From assembly GCA_964407285.1 (NCBI GenBank), contig CAYOVG010000145.1, positions 1 through 16,011 on the forward strand: a stretch of DNA of 16,011 nucleotides, given 5' to 3'. The notes below the pieces were generated by a model. That model ran no database searches and was not told the origin of the DNA. It saw nothing but the letters and a program-made list of their open reading frames with translations. How positions within the stretch are numbered: position 1 is the stretch's first letter; each line of letters opens with the position of its first letter. Both the position numbers and the translations under genes were made by a program. Of this stretch, positions 15,659-16,011 are shown piece after piece. The stretch is from CAYOVG01 sp964407285. Its GTDB lineage: Bacteria > Desulfobacterota > Syntrophobacteria > Syntrophobacterales > Syntrophobacteraceae.

Positions 15659-16011
15659 GAGTTTGGTATTTGCGGGAAAGAGTGTCCGGTAATCAATGTG
15701 GCGACGGGAAGGGAAAACAAGAAGGATTCCAGACCGTTGGAGGACACTAACCTGGAAATCAAGAAACCCGATTTCAACTATGATAGCGAAAGGGATGGTT
15801 TTACCTGCCCTGCCGGACAGGTTCTGGAGCTGAGGAGCAAAGGGCAAGACGGCTGGCGGATCTACCAGGTCGAAAGAGAGGCTTGCCGGCAGTGCCCCTT
15901 CCGGCAGCGATGCTGCAAGACCAAGAAAGGAGACCCGCGCACGATCCACACCGATCACAAGGAGCCACTGCGGCAGGCGATGGTTGAGAAGATGGAGCGC
16001 CGGTCCTCAAA
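15659..16011 (+). pseudogene. IS1182-family transposase fragment (5' truncated, runs off window)
   Basis: After a stop at 15656-15658, a frame open to the right edge encodes a recognisable central piece of an IS1182-type DDE transposase: VATGREN, then FNYDSERDGFTCPAG, and a Cys-rich CRQCPFRQRC stretch, the usual landmarks just after the second catalytic Asp. There is no start codon with an RBS, and the N-terminal third with the first catalytic Asp is not present in any frame between 15555 and 15658. The element is therefore broken at its 5' side in this window. A frameshifted or deleted relic is most likely. The 3' end lies outside. Its presence fits a mobile, rearranged region. Confidence 0.8.

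Noticed and set aside
15563..15958. 131-codon minus-strand frame over the right end
   Set aside because: The + strand encodes clear IS1182 landmarks (YDSERDG, CPAG, Cys cluster) in this interval. The reverse product is low-complexity and unrecognised.
1..16011. CRISPR array, tRNA, rRNA, or an ADP-ribosyltransferase / TIR gene
   Set aside because: I looked for regularly spaced repeats, cloverleaf-like segments and transferase or TIR motifs and found none. All large frames are accounted for by other families.

Overview
The window is a bacterial accessory region of about 16 kb with a defence-island character. Every gene I can support reads on the + strand. Base composition is middling and intact genes are closely packed. 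The Shine-Dalgarno-type sites, a polymorphic-toxin/SUKH pair and an IS1182-type transposase fragment fit a bacterium, probably Gram-negative. I cannot name the genus.

Layout. (1) 1-1469: the C-terminal part of a secreted-type polymorphic toxin, cut by the window edge and ending in a His-rich HNH/EndoVII-like nuclease tip. A SUKH (SMI1/KNR4-like) immunity gene overlaps its stop. (2) 1470-1938: a 469-bp non-coding stretch with two inverted repeats, one of them a perfect 11-bp pair just upstream of the next gene. (3) 1939-11254: three large genes in series. They encode an SNF2/DEAH helicase with a DUF3883 (predicted nuclease-fold) C-terminus, a DUF1156 adenine-type DNA methylase, and a DUF499 P-loop ATPase. 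This is the helicase-methylase-ATPase architecture that, as I recall, is catalogued as the Hma anti-phage system. (4) 11387-11869: a small unrecognised acidic protein. (5) 11954-13270: a soluble Ser/Thr kinase fused to a macro domain. (6) 13412-15554: an ADP-ribosylglycohydrolase (DraG/ARH type) one base away from an Mrr-type restriction endonuclease. (7) About 15659 to the end: a 5'-truncated IS1182-type transposase fragment that runs off the window.

How the parts may work together (inference). The helicase, methylase and ATPase probably form a self/non-self discriminating DNA defence. The downstream genes add a kinase, two ADP-ribose-handling domains and a second nuclease. No ADP-ribosyltransferase is visible in the window. 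The macro domain lacks, by eye alignment, the Asn and Asp used by MacroD-type hydrolases. The kinase-macro protein could therefore be a sensor that couples an ADP-ribose-type ligand to phosphorylation, and the DraG-Mrr pair could be its output. The whole resembles BREX type 2/Pgl in its parts list (methylase, ATPase, kinase, helicase), but it has no PglZ phosphatase and uses unrelated families. The kinase-macro / 160-aa / DraG-Mrr cassette beside the Hma-like core is the most likely novel system here.
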